A DNA stretch of 64,000 nucleotides from assembly GCF_900101595.1 (NCBI RefSeq), contig NZ_FMYY01000001.1, positions 244,735 to 308,734 on the forward strand, given 5' to 3'. The stretch comes from Paenibacillus sp. cl123. Lineage in GTDB: Bacteria; Bacillota; Bacilli; Paenibacillales; NBRC-103111. The notes beneath the pieces were generated by a model that saw only the letters and a program-made list of their open reading frames with translations, was not told the DNA's origin and searched no databases. Position numbers and translations under genes: made by a program. Shown here in pieces: positions 43,983-53,074 of the stretch. How positions within the stretch are numbered: the first letter of the stretch is position 1; each line of letters opens with the position of its first letter.

Positions 43983-44713
43983 GGCAAATCCCCTCCTTGG
44001 GAAGGCGTTGACGGCTCGGACAGCGGGTTCCATGGGCCTTGTTGATGGCCCTTCCACTCGGACCCGTCCGACCATCTCTCCTTCTTCCAGATGGGCACAA
44101 TCTGCTTAAGCCGCTCGATGGCGTAGCGGCTGGCTTCGTAGACATCTTGACGATGGGGAGCGGAGACGGCAATGACGACACTGATCTCGCCGATCGCGAC
44201 CTCTCCGAGCCGGTGGGTGATGGCGCACAAGGCTCCGGGCCAGCGCCCTCCAATCTCGTCCGCTATCTGGGTCAAGGTGCGCAGCGCCATAGGCTCGTAA
44301 GCTTCATATTCCAGCAGAACGGTGCGCTTCCCATGGGTCCACTCCCGGGTCGTGCCCGTGAAGGTAAGAGCGGCTCCATGATCCGGATGCAGCACCTTGC
44401 GCGTTACTTCATCGGGGATGATCGGTTGAGACGTAAGCTCGGTCATCTCGGGCTCCCCTCCGGACACGGGCGGGATAAGGGCGATCTCGTCATTCTCCCG
44501 AATAGGCGCGCGATCGTCCGCATATTGTTGATTGATTGCCATATAGGCATTGGCGATGGCCTCGGCAGAGTCGGGATACTGACGGCTCAGGATCGCTTTC
44601 AGCTCCGCTGCAGTCAGCGGGCCGAGGTCCGGATTTCGTTCGATGTCAAGCTGCAGGAGACGGGTGCCCCAAAGCTCGGCAAGCCCGGCAAACAGCAGGA
44701 TATTCAGCTTCAT
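43979..44713 (-). CDS. moaE: Fused MoaD-MoaE molybdopterin synthase
   Basis: 244 residues. Residues 1-86 are MoaD-like (a ubiquitin-fold sulfur carrier), ending in PPVSGG with Gly85-Gly86. Residues 90-244 are MoaE-like (ALTFTGTTREWTHGKRTVLLEYEAYEPMA, ALCAITHRLGEVAIGEISVVIAVSAPHRQDVYEASRYAIERLKQIVPIWKKER). In separate MoaD the Gly-Gly is C-terminal and becomes a thiocarboxylate, so here it must be freed. Met90 has GGAGGGGAG upstream, formed partly by the Gly-Gly codons, so a separate MoaE may also be made. The gene starts at ATG 44713 (GGAG 9 nt upstream) and overlaps moeB by 4 nt. Confidence 0.9.
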   Translation of the reverse strand: MKLNILLFAGLAELWGTRLLQLDIERNPDLGPLTAAELKAILSRQYPDSAEAIANAYMAINQQYADDRAPIRENDEIALIPPVSGGEPEMTELTSQPIIPDEVTRKVLHPDHGAALTFTGTTREWTHGKRTVLLEYEAYEPMALRTLTQIADEIGGRWPGALCAITHRLGEVAIGEISVVIAVSAPHRQDVYEASRYAIERLKQIVPIWKKERWSDGSEWKGHQQGPWNPLSEPSTPSQGGDLP

Positions 44714-44806
44714 GACCATTCACTCCGTTGCTCGAAAATTTTCGTATATGTACATGGGATTGCAGAATAGCAAGTATGTTCAGCATACCATATCCGCATC
44801 CAAAAG

Positions 44807-44815
44807 TGATATAAT
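44807..44815 (+). promoter_or_regulatory. Extended -10 promoter
   Basis: TGATATAAT combines a perfect TATAAT with TGn just upstream, about 90 nt before the start at 44906. No clear -35. Confidence 0.5.
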
Positions 44816-44905
44816 GGCTGGTAGGCCGGTCATCAGTTCAGCCTATATGGAATTTGTCTGTTCACTTACATAAAAGCTCAAACAAGAAGCGGAGGCCTAT
44901 CGGAT

Positions 44906-45373
44906 ATGATTGAAGTGGTGGATGATCAAAGAGGAAGCCGAACATTTGCCTCGGCCGGCGAGCTGGCCGCGGTCTCGGGAGAGCCGTTTGCAGCCGGCAG
45001 CCGCGTGAAGGGCGCGGAAGGAAACGCCGTTGATTGGCAGCATTGGTACGCCGCCTGGAGCGGAGGGGATGACGCTGCGGCAGCGAGCCGGCCCACGCAT
45101 CTGCAGGTTTTCGCGGCCGATGAGTTCCAGGCTACGATCCCTTGGCAGGAGCTGCAGGATGCTTTCTTCGTGTATGAGCAGGACAACGGCCTGCCGCTGC
45201 AGAAGAGCCAGCCGATCCGTCTCTATGTGCCGAACGGAAGCAGCGAATGTCTGAATGTCAAAAGCGTCATCCGGCTTCGGATCGCCCGCGATCCTCTGCT
45301 TGGCGAAGCGGCGACTTACGGCTTCCTGAACCGGATCAGTTCCGAGCAGCTGCTGTCGGCGCGGCGCGGTTGA
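44906..45373 (+). CDS. Small protein resembling a molybdopterin-binding oxidoreductase domain
   Basis: 155 residues. The segment THLQVFAADEFQATIPWQEL, IRLYVPNGSSECLNVKSVIRLRI resembles part of the sulfite oxidase / molybdopterin-binding domain (PF00174-type), but the length is well below the 180 or more of a full domain and the Cys-containing binding loop is not evident. The SD GCGGAGG precedes the ATG. It is divergent from the moaD-moaE and moeB genes. It may be a structural relative lacking cofactor, or unrelated. Confidence in the fold is modest. Confidence 0.5.
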   Translation: MIEVVDDQRGSRTFASAGELAAVSGEPFAAGSRVKGAEGNAVDWQHWYAAWSGGDDAAAASRPTHLQVFAADEFQATIPWQELQDAFFVYEQDNGLPLQKSQPIRLYVPNGSSECLNVKSVIRLRIARDPLLGEAATYGFLNRISSEQLLSARRG

Positions 45374-45385
45374 CGAGTTGACGAG

Positions 45386-46840
45386 ATGAGACAAATTGCC
45401 GAACAACAAAGGAAGCTTCGTATCGTCCATACGAATGATATACATAGCCATGTCGACCGGATGGGCAAAATCGCCGGCATCATCCGGAAGCTCCGCGAAG
45501 AAGCGGGGGAACGCCACACGCTGACGTTGGATATTGGCGATCATATCGACCGCATGCGTCCGGAGACGGAGGGGACCGACGGCGGGGTCAATGTGGCTGT
45601 TCTGAACGCAACCGGCTACGATGCGGTGACGCTGGGCAACAATGAAGGATTGACCTACACGCCGGATGTTCTTCAGAAGCTGTATGCCGAGCAGGCGCAA
45701 TTTACAGTTGTCCTGGGCAATATGTTCGAGGCTTCCACCGGTCTTGTTCCAGCGTGGGCAAAGCCTTGGCATTTGCTGGAGAGGGGAGGCTTGCGGATCG
45801 GGCTGATCGGAGCGACCGCGGCTTTCTCCGAGTTTTATCGGCTGCTGGGCTGGGAAGCGCGCGATCCGTTTGCGACGATCGGCGAGGCGGTCCGCGAGCT
45901 GCGGCCGCAAGCCGATCTGCTTATCGTGTTGTCTCATCTGGGGCTGCGCAACGATGAGCGTTTGGCGGAAGTTTTCCCCGACATCGATGTCATTTTGGGC
46001 GGGCATACGCATCATCTGCTCAGCGAGCCTTTGATCATCGGCAAAACGGTCATTGGCGCGACGGGGAAATTCGGCCAGTACGTCGGCTATATCGATCTGG
46101 AGGTGGATACGAAGCAAGGGACGGTTAGTGCGGCAGGGGGAGGCGTCCTGGAAACGGCCGGCCTTCCGGGCGACCCGGAGATCGAAGCCTTGCTGGAGGG
46201 CTATGCCCGCTTGGCCCAAGATAAGCTGAAGCGCGAGGTCGCTTATATCGGAATGCCTCTGCCTATCGACTGGCACGGCGAGGCGCCGCTTGGCAATTTG
46301 CTGGCATCGGGCTTGAAGCGATGGGTTGGCGCGGAGCTGGCGATCGTCAACACCGGTCAACTGCTGGCAGCGCTGCCGGCGGGTCCGGTCTCGGCGGGCG
46401 ATCTGCTGGACCTGTGCCCTTCGCCGATCAATCCGTGCAGGCTGAAACTGACCGGGGAGCAGATACTCCGGGCGCTGGAGGAATCGCTGCTGCCGGAATT
46501 TCAAGATAAGCCGATAATCGGCTTCGGCTTCCGCGGCAAGGTGCTCGGCTCGCTGGCCGTGGCCGGCATGCGGGTGGAATACGATCCGCAAGCGCAGCCT
46601 TACTCCCGCATTGTTTCGGTTTATATAGGCGAAACTCCGCTGCAGCTTCAGCACGACTACTCCGTCGCGACGATCGATATGTTCACCTTCGGCATCGGTT
46701 ATTTATCCATAGGTCAAGGCGTTGAGCCTGAGTTTTACTTGCCGGAATTTATCCGGGATGTGCTGTTGCAGGAGCTGCTCGACCCCGAGGCCCTGCATGA
46801 GAGCGAAATGAAGCGGTGGATCGAGTGTGAGCGAAGCTGA
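45386..46840 (+). CDS. YunD-like 5'-nucleotidase / metallophosphoesterase
   Basis: 484 residues. N-terminal calcineurin-like phosphoesterase: LRIVHTNDIHSHVDRMG (metal Asp/His), LDIGDHIDRM, VTLGNNEGLTY, LLIVLSHLGLRNDE and DVILGGHTHHLL. The C-terminal 5'-nucleotidase domain is GEAPLGNLLASGLKRW, LDLCPSPINPCRLKLTGEQILRALEES. There is no signal peptide, so it acts in the cytoplasm like Bacillus YunD. The substrate is unknown; nucleotides or UDP-sugars are candidates. Only a weak SD precedes the ATG. Confidence 0.88.
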   Translation: MRQIAEQQRKLRIVHTNDIHSHVDRMGKIAGIIRKLREEAGERHTLTLDIGDHIDRMRPETEGTDGGVNVAVLNATGYDAVTLGNNEGLTYTPDVLQKLYAEQAQFTVVLGNMFEASTGLVPAWAKPWHLLERGGLRIGLIGATAAFSEFYRLLGWEARDPFATIGEAVRELRPQADLLIVLSHLGLRNDERLAEVFPDIDVILGGHTHHLLSEPLIIGKTVIGATGKFGQYVGYIDLEVDTKQGTVSAAGGGVLETAGLPGDPEIEALLEGYARLAQDKLKREVAYIGMPLPIDWHGEAPLGNLLASGLKRWVGAELAIVNTGQLLAALPAGPVSAGDLLDLCPSPINPCRLKLTGEQILRALEESLLPEFQDKPIIGFGFRGKVLGSLAVAGMRVEYDPQAQPYSRIVSVYIGETPLQLQHDYSVATIDMFTFGIGYLSIGQGVEPEFYLPEFIRDVLLQELLDPEALHESEMKRWIECERS

Positions 46841-46853
46841 CAAAGACGGTTTC

Positions 46854-46880
46854 GGCAAGCCTAGAGCTTGCCTTTTTTTT
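46854..46880 (+). terminator. Intrinsic terminator
   Basis: GGCAAGC-CTAGA-GCTTGCC followed by eight T residues; ends the YunD-like transcript. Confidence 0.93.
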
Positions 46881-47006
46881 ACTGTCGGATCGTGCAGGAA
46901 TTGTCGGAAAAACAAAATTTTTGTTGCTCTTTTTCTGCGAATCCGATACGCTATTAGAACAACGAAAATTCTAAATTTTTCATATAGGAAGAGATGAGGA
47001 AACGGT

Positions 47007-48107
47007 ATGCGTCTGCTGCCGCTCAGCATGGTGGAGCCAGGGATGAGGCTCGGTAAAAAAATTTATAATTCAGAAGGATTAACGCTTCTAGGCGAGCAGA
47101 TCGAGCTGACTCAAAGCATGATACGCCGGCTGGAAAGCCACGGCATCGATTTTGCATATATTGACGATCCTCGTACTGATGATATTATTGTCCGGGATTT
47201 GCTTTCCGAGGAAACGCGCGTCCGTGCGGTAACGGAGATTCGCGATTCATTCCGCAAGATTGCGGATGATCAGCTGAGGCGCAAGACGAGCGGACAAGTC
47301 CAAGTAGGCAAAGCGTTCCGCAAGCTGATGGAGATGATTATGAGCGACCTGAGCGATCACCGGGATGCGATGATTATGCTCACGAATATCAATGCGATGG
47401 ATGACTATTTGTTCCATCATTCCTTGAATGTCTGCGTCTACTCGACCATGCTGGGCATAGCCCATGGCTACAGCCAGGACGAGCTGATGACGCTTGGTCT
47501 CGGCGCGCTTCTCCACGATGTGGGGAAAACCCAGATCCCCCTCGAGCTGTTGCGCAAGAAAGATCGGCTCTCGGATGAAGAGTTCTCTCATATTAAGCAT
47601 CATACCTCGTTCGGCTTTCAATTCCTCAAGGACGAGCCCAATATTCCGCTGCTTGCCGCGCATTGCGCGTTCCAGCATCATGAGCGGCTCGACGGAAGCG
47701 GGTATCCGCGCGGCCTGAAGGGCGAAGAAATCCATGACTTCGCCAGATGGATCGGCTTGGTGGATTCGTATGATGCGATGACGACCCATCGGGTATACCG
47801 GAAGGCGATGCTGCCGCATCAGGCTATGGAGATTTTATTTACAGGCACAGGGAGTCTGTACGACAAGCAGAAGATCGAGCTGTTCCGCGATAAAATTGCC
47901 ATTTATCCGATCGGCGTCACCGTTACGCTCAGCACGGGGGAGAAGGGCGTTGTCGTCGATCTGAATGCGACGGTGCCTCATCGGCCCGTTGTTCGTCTGC
48001 TCCAGGACGAGTTCGGCCAGGATCTGGACGGCAGCCGGGAGATCGACTTGTCCAAATCGCTCAATGTGATGATCGTCGGCGTGAGCGGCGAGATGGTTGT
48101 TTCCTGA
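47007..48107 (+). CDS. HD-GYP domain protein (c-di-GMP phosphodiesterase)
   Basis: 366 residues starting MRLLPLSMVEPGMRLGKKIYN. An N-terminal DUF3391-like part precedes an HD-GYP domain with HHSLNVCVYSTMLG, GALLHDVGKTQIPLELL, HHTSFGFQFLK and FQHHERLDGSGYPRGLKG. Metal ligands and the GYP motif are intact. The second such protein in the window lies 5 kb away on the opposite strand. GAGGAAACGGT precedes the ATG, and a terminator follows. Confidence 0.93.
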   Translation: MRLLPLSMVEPGMRLGKKIYNSEGLTLLGEQIELTQSMIRRLESHGIDFAYIDDPRTDDIIVRDLLSEETRVRAVTEIRDSFRKIADDQLRRKTSGQVQVGKAFRKLMEMIMSDLSDHRDAMIMLTNINAMDDYLFHHSLNVCVYSTMLGIAHGYSQDELMTLGLGALLHDVGKTQIPLELLRKKDRLSDEEFSHIKHHTSFGFQFLKDEPNIPLLAAHCAFQHHERLDGSGYPRGLKGEEIHDFARWIGLVDSYDAMTTHRVYRKAMLPHQAMEILFTGTGSLYDKQKIELFRDKIAIYPIGVTVTLSTGEKGVVVDLNATVPHRPVVRLLQDEFGQDLDGSREIDLSKSLNVMIVGVSGEMVVS

Positions 48108-48120
48108 AGCGCGTGTATAT

Positions 48121-48152
48121 GAAAGCCCGCTCCCCTTGGGAAGCGGGCTTTC
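48121..48152 (+). terminator. Intrinsic terminator-like hairpin
   Basis: GAAAGCCCGCT and AGCGGGCTTTC pair perfectly around a short loop, ending the HD-GYP transcript. The T-run is internal to the stem. Confidence 0.75.
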
Positions 48153-48252
48153 GCGCGTCCGGTTTTCTTTTCCGCATGATTGCGCTACAATAAGACTATA
48201 TCTTTCTAATGAAGAACTACAATCCTACAGAAGAGTCAGGTGTCTTCCTATC

Positions 48253-49386
48253 ATGTCCGAATCATTTTCGTTACCTTCTACGCCTCTGCCCGAGATTTCG
48301 CCGCAATACGATCCCTGGGACCCGCTTCCGGCATATCGCCTCTATGGGGAGCACCGATTGACGAGCGTGGAGCTGACCGTAACGAATCTGTGCAATATGC
48401 GCTGCGAGCATTGCGCGGTCGGTGAATCGCTGACGTTGACGGAAGGCCCGCGGCTCCCTCTGGCCGATGTGCTGCGCCGTCTGGATGAGGTGGAGCAGCT
48501 GGAGACGATCAGCATTACGGGCGGCGAGCCCAGCTTCCATGCGAAGACGGTTAGAGAGTATATCGTGCCCTTGTTGAAATATGCGAGAGAACGCGGCGTA
48601 AGATCGCAGATCAATTCCAATCTGACCCTGGATCTTGCCCGCTATGAGGAGCTGGCGCCTTATCTGGATGTCATGCACATCTCGTTCAATTATTTGAATG
48701 AGGATGACTTCTACCAGGTCGGCTTCGTTCGTTCCGAACGCCGGACCAGCCGGGAGTCGGCTGTCAAGTTATACGAGCGGATGCTGGAGAATACGCGGGC
48801 GTTGTCCGCGGGCGGCCTGTTCGTCTCGGCCGAGTCGATGATTAATTTCCGCACGCATGAGAAGCTGGTCGGCATTCACCGGCTGATCGCCGAGATGGGC
48901 TGCTTGAGGCATGAGGTTCACCCGATGTATCCGAGCGCGTTCGCTTCCAATCTTCCGGTACTGACGTTAGATGAGACGCGGACGGCGATCCATGCTCTGC
49001 TGGACGGCCGCGACAAGCGGCTGTGGATGCTGTTCGGCACGCTGCCGTTCTACGCCTGCAGCCCTCAGGAAGCGGATAGAAGCATCGTTGCCCGCTTGCG
49101 TCAGGAGCCCATGGTGACGGTACGCAACGATCCGGACGGCCGCAACCGATTGAACGTGAATTTGTTCACGGGCGATGTGTTCGTGACCGATTTTTCAGAT
49201 GTCCCGGCTTTGGGTAATGCGCAGTATGACCGCCTGGACCAAGTCTTCGCCCGCTGGCGACAGCATCCGCTGTATGCGACTGTCGGCTGCTATTGCCCGG
49301 CAGCCGCCTGCTGCGGCCCGAATTTGCTAGTGGCGGATACGTACTATAAGGACGTTGATTTCAGGAAGCGTCATGCGGTTGTCTGA
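48253..49386 (+). CDS. YfkAB-like radical SAM protein
   Basis: 377 residues. The radical SAM cluster motif is in LTVTNLCNMRCEHCAVGESL (C-x3-C-x2-C). Then SITGGEPSFH (SAM-binding), and a C-terminal Cys-rich segment VGCYCPAAACCGPN that could bind further clusters. The substrate is unknown. The ATG at 48253 begins MSESFSLPSTPLPEIS; a longer in-frame start at 48097 lies inside the HD-GYP gene and terminator. A weak AGGTG lies upstream. Confidence 0.88.
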   Translation: MSESFSLPSTPLPEISPQYDPWDPLPAYRLYGEHRLTSVELTVTNLCNMRCEHCAVGESLTLTEGPRLPLADVLRRLDEVEQLETISITGGEPSFHAKTVREYIVPLLKYARERGVRSQINSNLTLDLARYEELAPYLDVMHISFNYLNEDDFYQVGFVRSERRTSRESAVKLYERMLENTRALSAGGLFVSAESMINFRTHEKLVGIHRLIAEMGCLRHEVHPMYPSAFASNLPVLTLDETRTAIHALLDGRDKRLWMLFGTLPFYACSPQEADRSIVARLRQEPMVTVRNDPDGRNRLNVNLFTGDVFVTDFSDVPALGNAQYDRLDQVFARWRQHPLYATVGCYCPAAACCGPNLLVADTYYKDVDFRKRHAVV

Positions 49387-49433
49387 AGATGACCGCGCAG
49401 GACCATACCCTAAGCAAAGGAGTTTGAACCCCA

Positions 49434-50819
49434 TTGGCCAGTAGTATAGAAAGCCATAGTACAGGCTTGGCAGGCTTTGATTTCGGCTCTATCGCATTGA
49501 ATCTCGTTCTCGTCGTATTTTTGGTATTGCTTAACGGTTTTTTCGTGGCGGCGGAGTTCTCACTCGTCAAGGTGAGGCAAACACGCCTGCAGCAGCTGGA
49601 AAGCGAGGGGAACGGCAAGGCCCGATATGCGCTCGCCGTCACCAAGAAGCTGGATGCATATCTGTCCTCTACTCAGCTTGGCATAACACTGGCCTCACTC
49701 GGGCTCGGGTGGGTCGGCGAGCCCGCGATTTCGCATCTGATCGTGGAGCCGCTCTTCGGGCTGATGGGGCTCGGTCATGCCTGGTATGCCGACGCTCTGT
49801 CCATCGCGATCGGCTTCGCCGTCATCACGTTTCTTCATATCGTGCTGGGCGAGCTGGCTCCCAAGTCGCTTGCCATCCAGAAGTCGGAGATGACGTCGCT
49901 TTGGCTGTCTGCGCCGCTTATGTTTTTCTATAAGCTGTTCTTCCCCGTTATTTGGCTGCTGAACGGGGCGGCAAACCGGCTGCTTCGTCTGGTCGGCATT
50001 CACCCGGCGACCGAGCACGAGGCGGCTCATACGGAAGAAGAGATCCGCATTCTGATGGATGAAAGCGCGCGCAGCGGCCATATCGATCAAGACGAGATGG
50101 CGCTTTTCGACAATATTTTCGAGTTCTCCGAACGGGTTGCCCGCGAGATCATGCTGCCCCGAACCGATATGGACTGTCTCTTCACGGAACTGTCGTTCGA
50201 GGATAATCTGAATATCGTCTACGAGACGAAGCACACGCGCTACCCGGTTGCGACCCATGACAAGGATGAGATCATCGGCTTCGTCCATATTACGGATATG
50301 CTCACCGCCAAAGGCGCGCAGCAGGATCTGAAGCGATTCGTCCGTCCCGTCCTGATGGTGCCGGAGTCGATGGAGATCAGTCATGTGCTTCGGATGATGC
50401 AGAAGAAGAGATCCCAGCTTGCGATCGTCATCGACGAGTACGGCGGAACAGCCGGCCTGATCACAGCCGAGGACATTCTGGAGGAGATCGTCGGAGAAAT
50501 TCACGACGAATTCGACGTAACGGAACGTCCCGAAATCGAGAAAGTCGGCGAGGGCTACTCCGTTGACGGCCGGGTGCTGCTCGAGGACCTTGATGACATG
50601 CTTGGGCTGGGAATCGAAGATGAGGAGGTCGACTCGATAGGAGGCTGGCTGTTCAAGCAGCTGGAGGGCTCCGTAGACAAAGGCCAGCAGCTTGTTCATG
50701 AGCGATTTGTATTAGAGATCACGGAGGTTGACCGGCTGCGGGTGATGAGGCTGACCATTCATCAGCTGCCGGCGGCGCCGGAGCCTGAGGAGAACGGGAC
50801 TCGGGAAGCGGAAGATTAA
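49434..50819 (+). CDS. CNNM/CBS/CorC_HlyC family transporter (hemolysin-like)
   Basis: 461 residues. An N-terminal CNNM membrane domain (LVVFLVLLNGFFVAAEFSLVKVRQTR, LASLGLGWVGEPA, FLHIVLGELAPKSLAIQ), a CBS pair (VAREIMLPRTDMDCLF, RYPVATHDKDEIIGFVHITDML, AIVIDEYGGTAGLITAEDILEEIVGEIHDEFD) and a C-terminal CorC_HlyC domain (VDSIGGWLFKQLEG). Related proteins move magnesium or other divalent cations. It starts at TTG 49434 with AAAGGAG upstream. It lies 24 bp before the ytvI-like gene. Confidence 0.93.
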   Translation: MASSIESHSTGLAGFDFGSIALNLVLVVFLVLLNGFFVAAEFSLVKVRQTRLQQLESEGNGKARYALAVTKKLDAYLSSTQLGITLASLGLGWVGEPAISHLIVEPLFGLMGLGHAWYADALSIAIGFAVITFLHIVLGELAPKSLAIQKSEMTSLWLSAPLMFFYKLFFPVIWLLNGAANRLLRLVGIHPATEHEAAHTEEEIRILMDESARSGHIDQDEMALFDNIFEFSERVAREIMLPRTDMDCLFTELSFEDNLNIVYETKHTRYPVATHDKDEIIGFVHITDMLTAKGAQQDLKRFVRPVLMVPESMEISHVLRMMQKKRSQLAIVIDEYGGTAGLITAEDILEEIVGEIHDEFDVTERPEIEKVGEGYSVDGRVLLEDLDDMLGLGIEDEEVDSIGGWLFKQLEGSVDKGQQLVHERFVLEITEVDRLRVMRLTIHQLPAAPEPEENGTREAED

Positions 50820-50843
50820 TATAGAGGAGGGGCTTGGCCGCAC

Positions 50844-51896
50844 ATGTCAATACGAACGGTGCTGTTGTGCGTGATCGGTGTGCTGCTGCTCTACGGATTG
50901 TTTACGATAGGCTTTCCGTTTCTGCTGGCCATGCTGGTGGCGATTCTGCTCGAACCGGTCGTCCAGATGCTTATCCGGTATGCCCGGATGAGCAGGACGG
51001 CAGCCGCCATCACGGCATGCACGTTATTTACCGGCGCAGTTCTTGGATTTTTTTACCTTGTCGGCTTTAAAATGGTTTCTGAGCTTGTCCAATTTCTGAA
51101 AAATGTGCCCGGTTATTTCACTGAAGCTCAAAGCTTTATCGAGGATACGACGGTCAAGACGCAATTCTTCTTCGACAAGCTGCCGCCGGCTGTAGCTGCC
51201 GACGCTATACACTGGATGGAAGAGGGGCTGGCCGGCCTGACGAGCAATTTGAACACCGTGATCTCGGGAATCACAGGGTATTTGATCGGCTTCGCCAAAA
51301 CAATCCCGAACCTGTTTATTTTCTTCGTCGTGTTCATCATCGCCCTGTATCTGATCTCTCTGAGCTTGCCCAAGCTTCACCAGTCGTTTCTGAATTTGTT
51401 CGACGACGCTTCGCGAACGAAAATGGGCACCGTCCTGCAAGATCTTCGCAAAGCCATCATCGGGTTTATTTTCGCTCAAGCGCTGATCAGCCTTCTGACG
51501 TACATCGTCACGCTAGTCGGTCTGCTGCTGCTTAGAGTCGATTATCCGCTGGCCATCGCGCTGGTCATTATTCTGGTGGATATCCTGCCGGTATTGGGCG
51601 TAAGCGCCGTGCTGCTGCCTTGGGCGGCCTATGGCTTGCTCGTCGGCAATGTGAAGCTGGCTATCGGGCTGGTCGTCTTGTACCTGGTCATTCTGATTTT
51701 CCGCCGAATCGTGGAGCCGAAGATAATCGGGGATGCGGTGGGCATCAACGCGCTGGCCGCTCTGGTTAGTATGTATGTGGGCTTTCAGGCGATTGGCGTA
51801 GTCGGCTTGTTCCTGGGTCCGGTTTTGATCATTATTTATCACGCCTTGCGGCGGGTCGGCTTGCTGAAGATCAAGTTCAAGCTTGACGGATCGTAA
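50844..51896 (+). CDS. YtvI-like AI-2E/PerM-family membrane protein
   Basis: 350 residues with about eight hydrophobic segments. The family pattern is FPFLLAMLVAILLEPVVQML, PNLFIFFVVFIIALYLISLSLPKL, LIVDILPVLG-like (VIILVDILPVLGVSAVLLPWA), IFRRIVEPKIIGDAVGINALAALVSMYVGF. YtvI is annotated as a sporulation integral membrane protein in Bacillus. TATAGAGGAGG precedes the ATG. No substrate can be inferred. Confidence 0.88.
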   Translation: MSIRTVLLCVIGVLLLYGLFTIGFPFLLAMLVAILLEPVVQMLIRYARMSRTAAAITACTLFTGAVLGFFYLVGFKMVSELVQFLKNVPGYFTEAQSFIEDTTVKTQFFFDKLPPAVAADAIHWMEEGLAGLTSNLNTVISGITGYLIGFAKTIPNLFIFFVVFIIALYLISLSLPKLHQSFLNLFDDASRTKMGTVLQDLRKAIIGFIFAQALISLLTYIVTLVGLLLLRVDYPLAIALVIILVDILPVLGVSAVLLPWAAYGLLVGNVKLAIGLVVLYLVILIFRRIVEPKIIGDAVGINALAALVSMYVGFQAIGVVGLFLGPVLIIIYHALRRVGLLKIKFKLDGS

Positions 51897-51964
51897 GGAC
51901 GCGCCTACCATTAAAACTATACAATATCCTATTATCACTTGAGGAATAAGGGGGAAACAAGCAG

Positions 51965-52849
51965 TTGCAAGGGGAACTCGCGAATATCAAGCAGCATACC
52001 AAACTGTCGCCCGCCAAACTGGTGCGCCGCGCAGTCCTTATGTTCATCGGGGCTGCGCTCGTCTCCGTCGGACTGGAAATTTTCCTGGTACCAAATAATA
52101 TCATCGATGGCGGAATTGTCGGTATTTCCATCATCACCTCGCATCTCTCCCAATTGCCTATCGGCGTTTTTCTAATTTTATTCAATCTACCGTTTCTTTT
52201 TATCGGATACAAGCAGATCGGCAAGACGTTTGCTTTGTCCACCTTATTTGCCGTCGTTGTTATGTCGGTCGGGACCTATTATTTGCACCCGGTAAAGGCA
52301 TTTACCGCCGATCCTCTGCTGGCGGCCGTATTCGGGGGGATCATACTGGGAGTCGGCGTCGGCATGGTTATCCGCTCCGGGGGATCGCTTGACGGTACGG
52401 AGATTATGGCGATTTTGTTCAGCAAAAAAACGCCTTTCTCGGTTGGCGAGATCGTCATGTTCTTCAACCTGTTTATCCTGAGCAGCGCCGGCTTTGTGTT
52501 CGGCTGGGATCATGCGATGTATTCTTTGATCGCCTACTATATCGCCTACAAGATGATCGATCTGACGATCGAAGGGTTTGACGAGTCCAAGTCAGTCTGG
52601 ATCATCAGCGAGAACAGCCGCGAGATCGGCGACGCGATCATTCACCGGCTGGGCAGAGGGGTCACCTATCTGCAAGGCGAAGGCGCCTTCACCGGAGGCA
52701 ACAAGCTGGTTATTTTCTGCGTCATCAACCGGCTGGAGGAAGCCAAGCTGAAGTCGATCGTCGAGGAGATGGACCGGAGCGCTTTTCTGGCGGTAGGCAA
52801 TATTCACGATGTCAAGGGCGGAAGATTCCGCAAGAAGGACATTCACTAG
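51965..52849 (+). CDS. YitT-family (DUF2179) membrane protein
   Basis: 294 residues. Five to six membrane segments (RRAVLMFIGAALVSVGLEIFLVPNNIIDGGIVG, ILGVGVGMVIRSGGSLDGTEIMA) are followed by a C-terminal DUF2179 domain (GFDESKSVWIISENSREIGDAIIHRLGRGVTYLQGEGAFTG). Function unknown. It starts at TTG 51965 with AAGGGGG upstream. Confidence 0.93.
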   Translation: MQGELANIKQHTKLSPAKLVRRAVLMFIGAALVSVGLEIFLVPNNIIDGGIVGISIITSHLSQLPIGVFLILFNLPFLFIGYKQIGKTFALSTLFAVVVMSVGTYYLHPVKAFTADPLLAAVFGGIILGVGVGMVIRSGGSLDGTEIMAILFSKKTPFSVGEIVMFFNLFILSSAGFVFGWDHAMYSLIAYYIAYKMIDLTIEGFDESKSVWIISENSREIGDAIIHRLGRGVTYLQGEGAFTGGNKLVIFCVINRLEEAKLKSIVEEMDRSAFLAVGNIHDVKGGRFRKKDIH

Positions 52850-52866
52850 CATACAAAGGGAAGAGG

Positions 52867-52890
52867 GGTCGTCTGCGGACGGCCTTTTTT
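52867..52890 (+). terminator. Intrinsic terminator
   Basis: GGTCGTC-TGCG-GACGGCC followed by TTTTTT, just after the YitT-family gene. Confidence 0.9.
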
Positions 52891-53074
52891 CCCTATCGGA
52901 AGGCTTAAATCGGTGAGACCGACCGAAAACCGGCTTTAAGGAGCGGTGAGTTCCGTTACAGTTCCGGGCGCGCCATCCCTCGTCCGTCTGTGGGTGAGGA
53001 CATCGTCGGGAGCTTTTCTTACTTGCCGGTCATGGAGGGAGATCCTTTCGGGAGCAAGGGGGAGGTATACGCGG

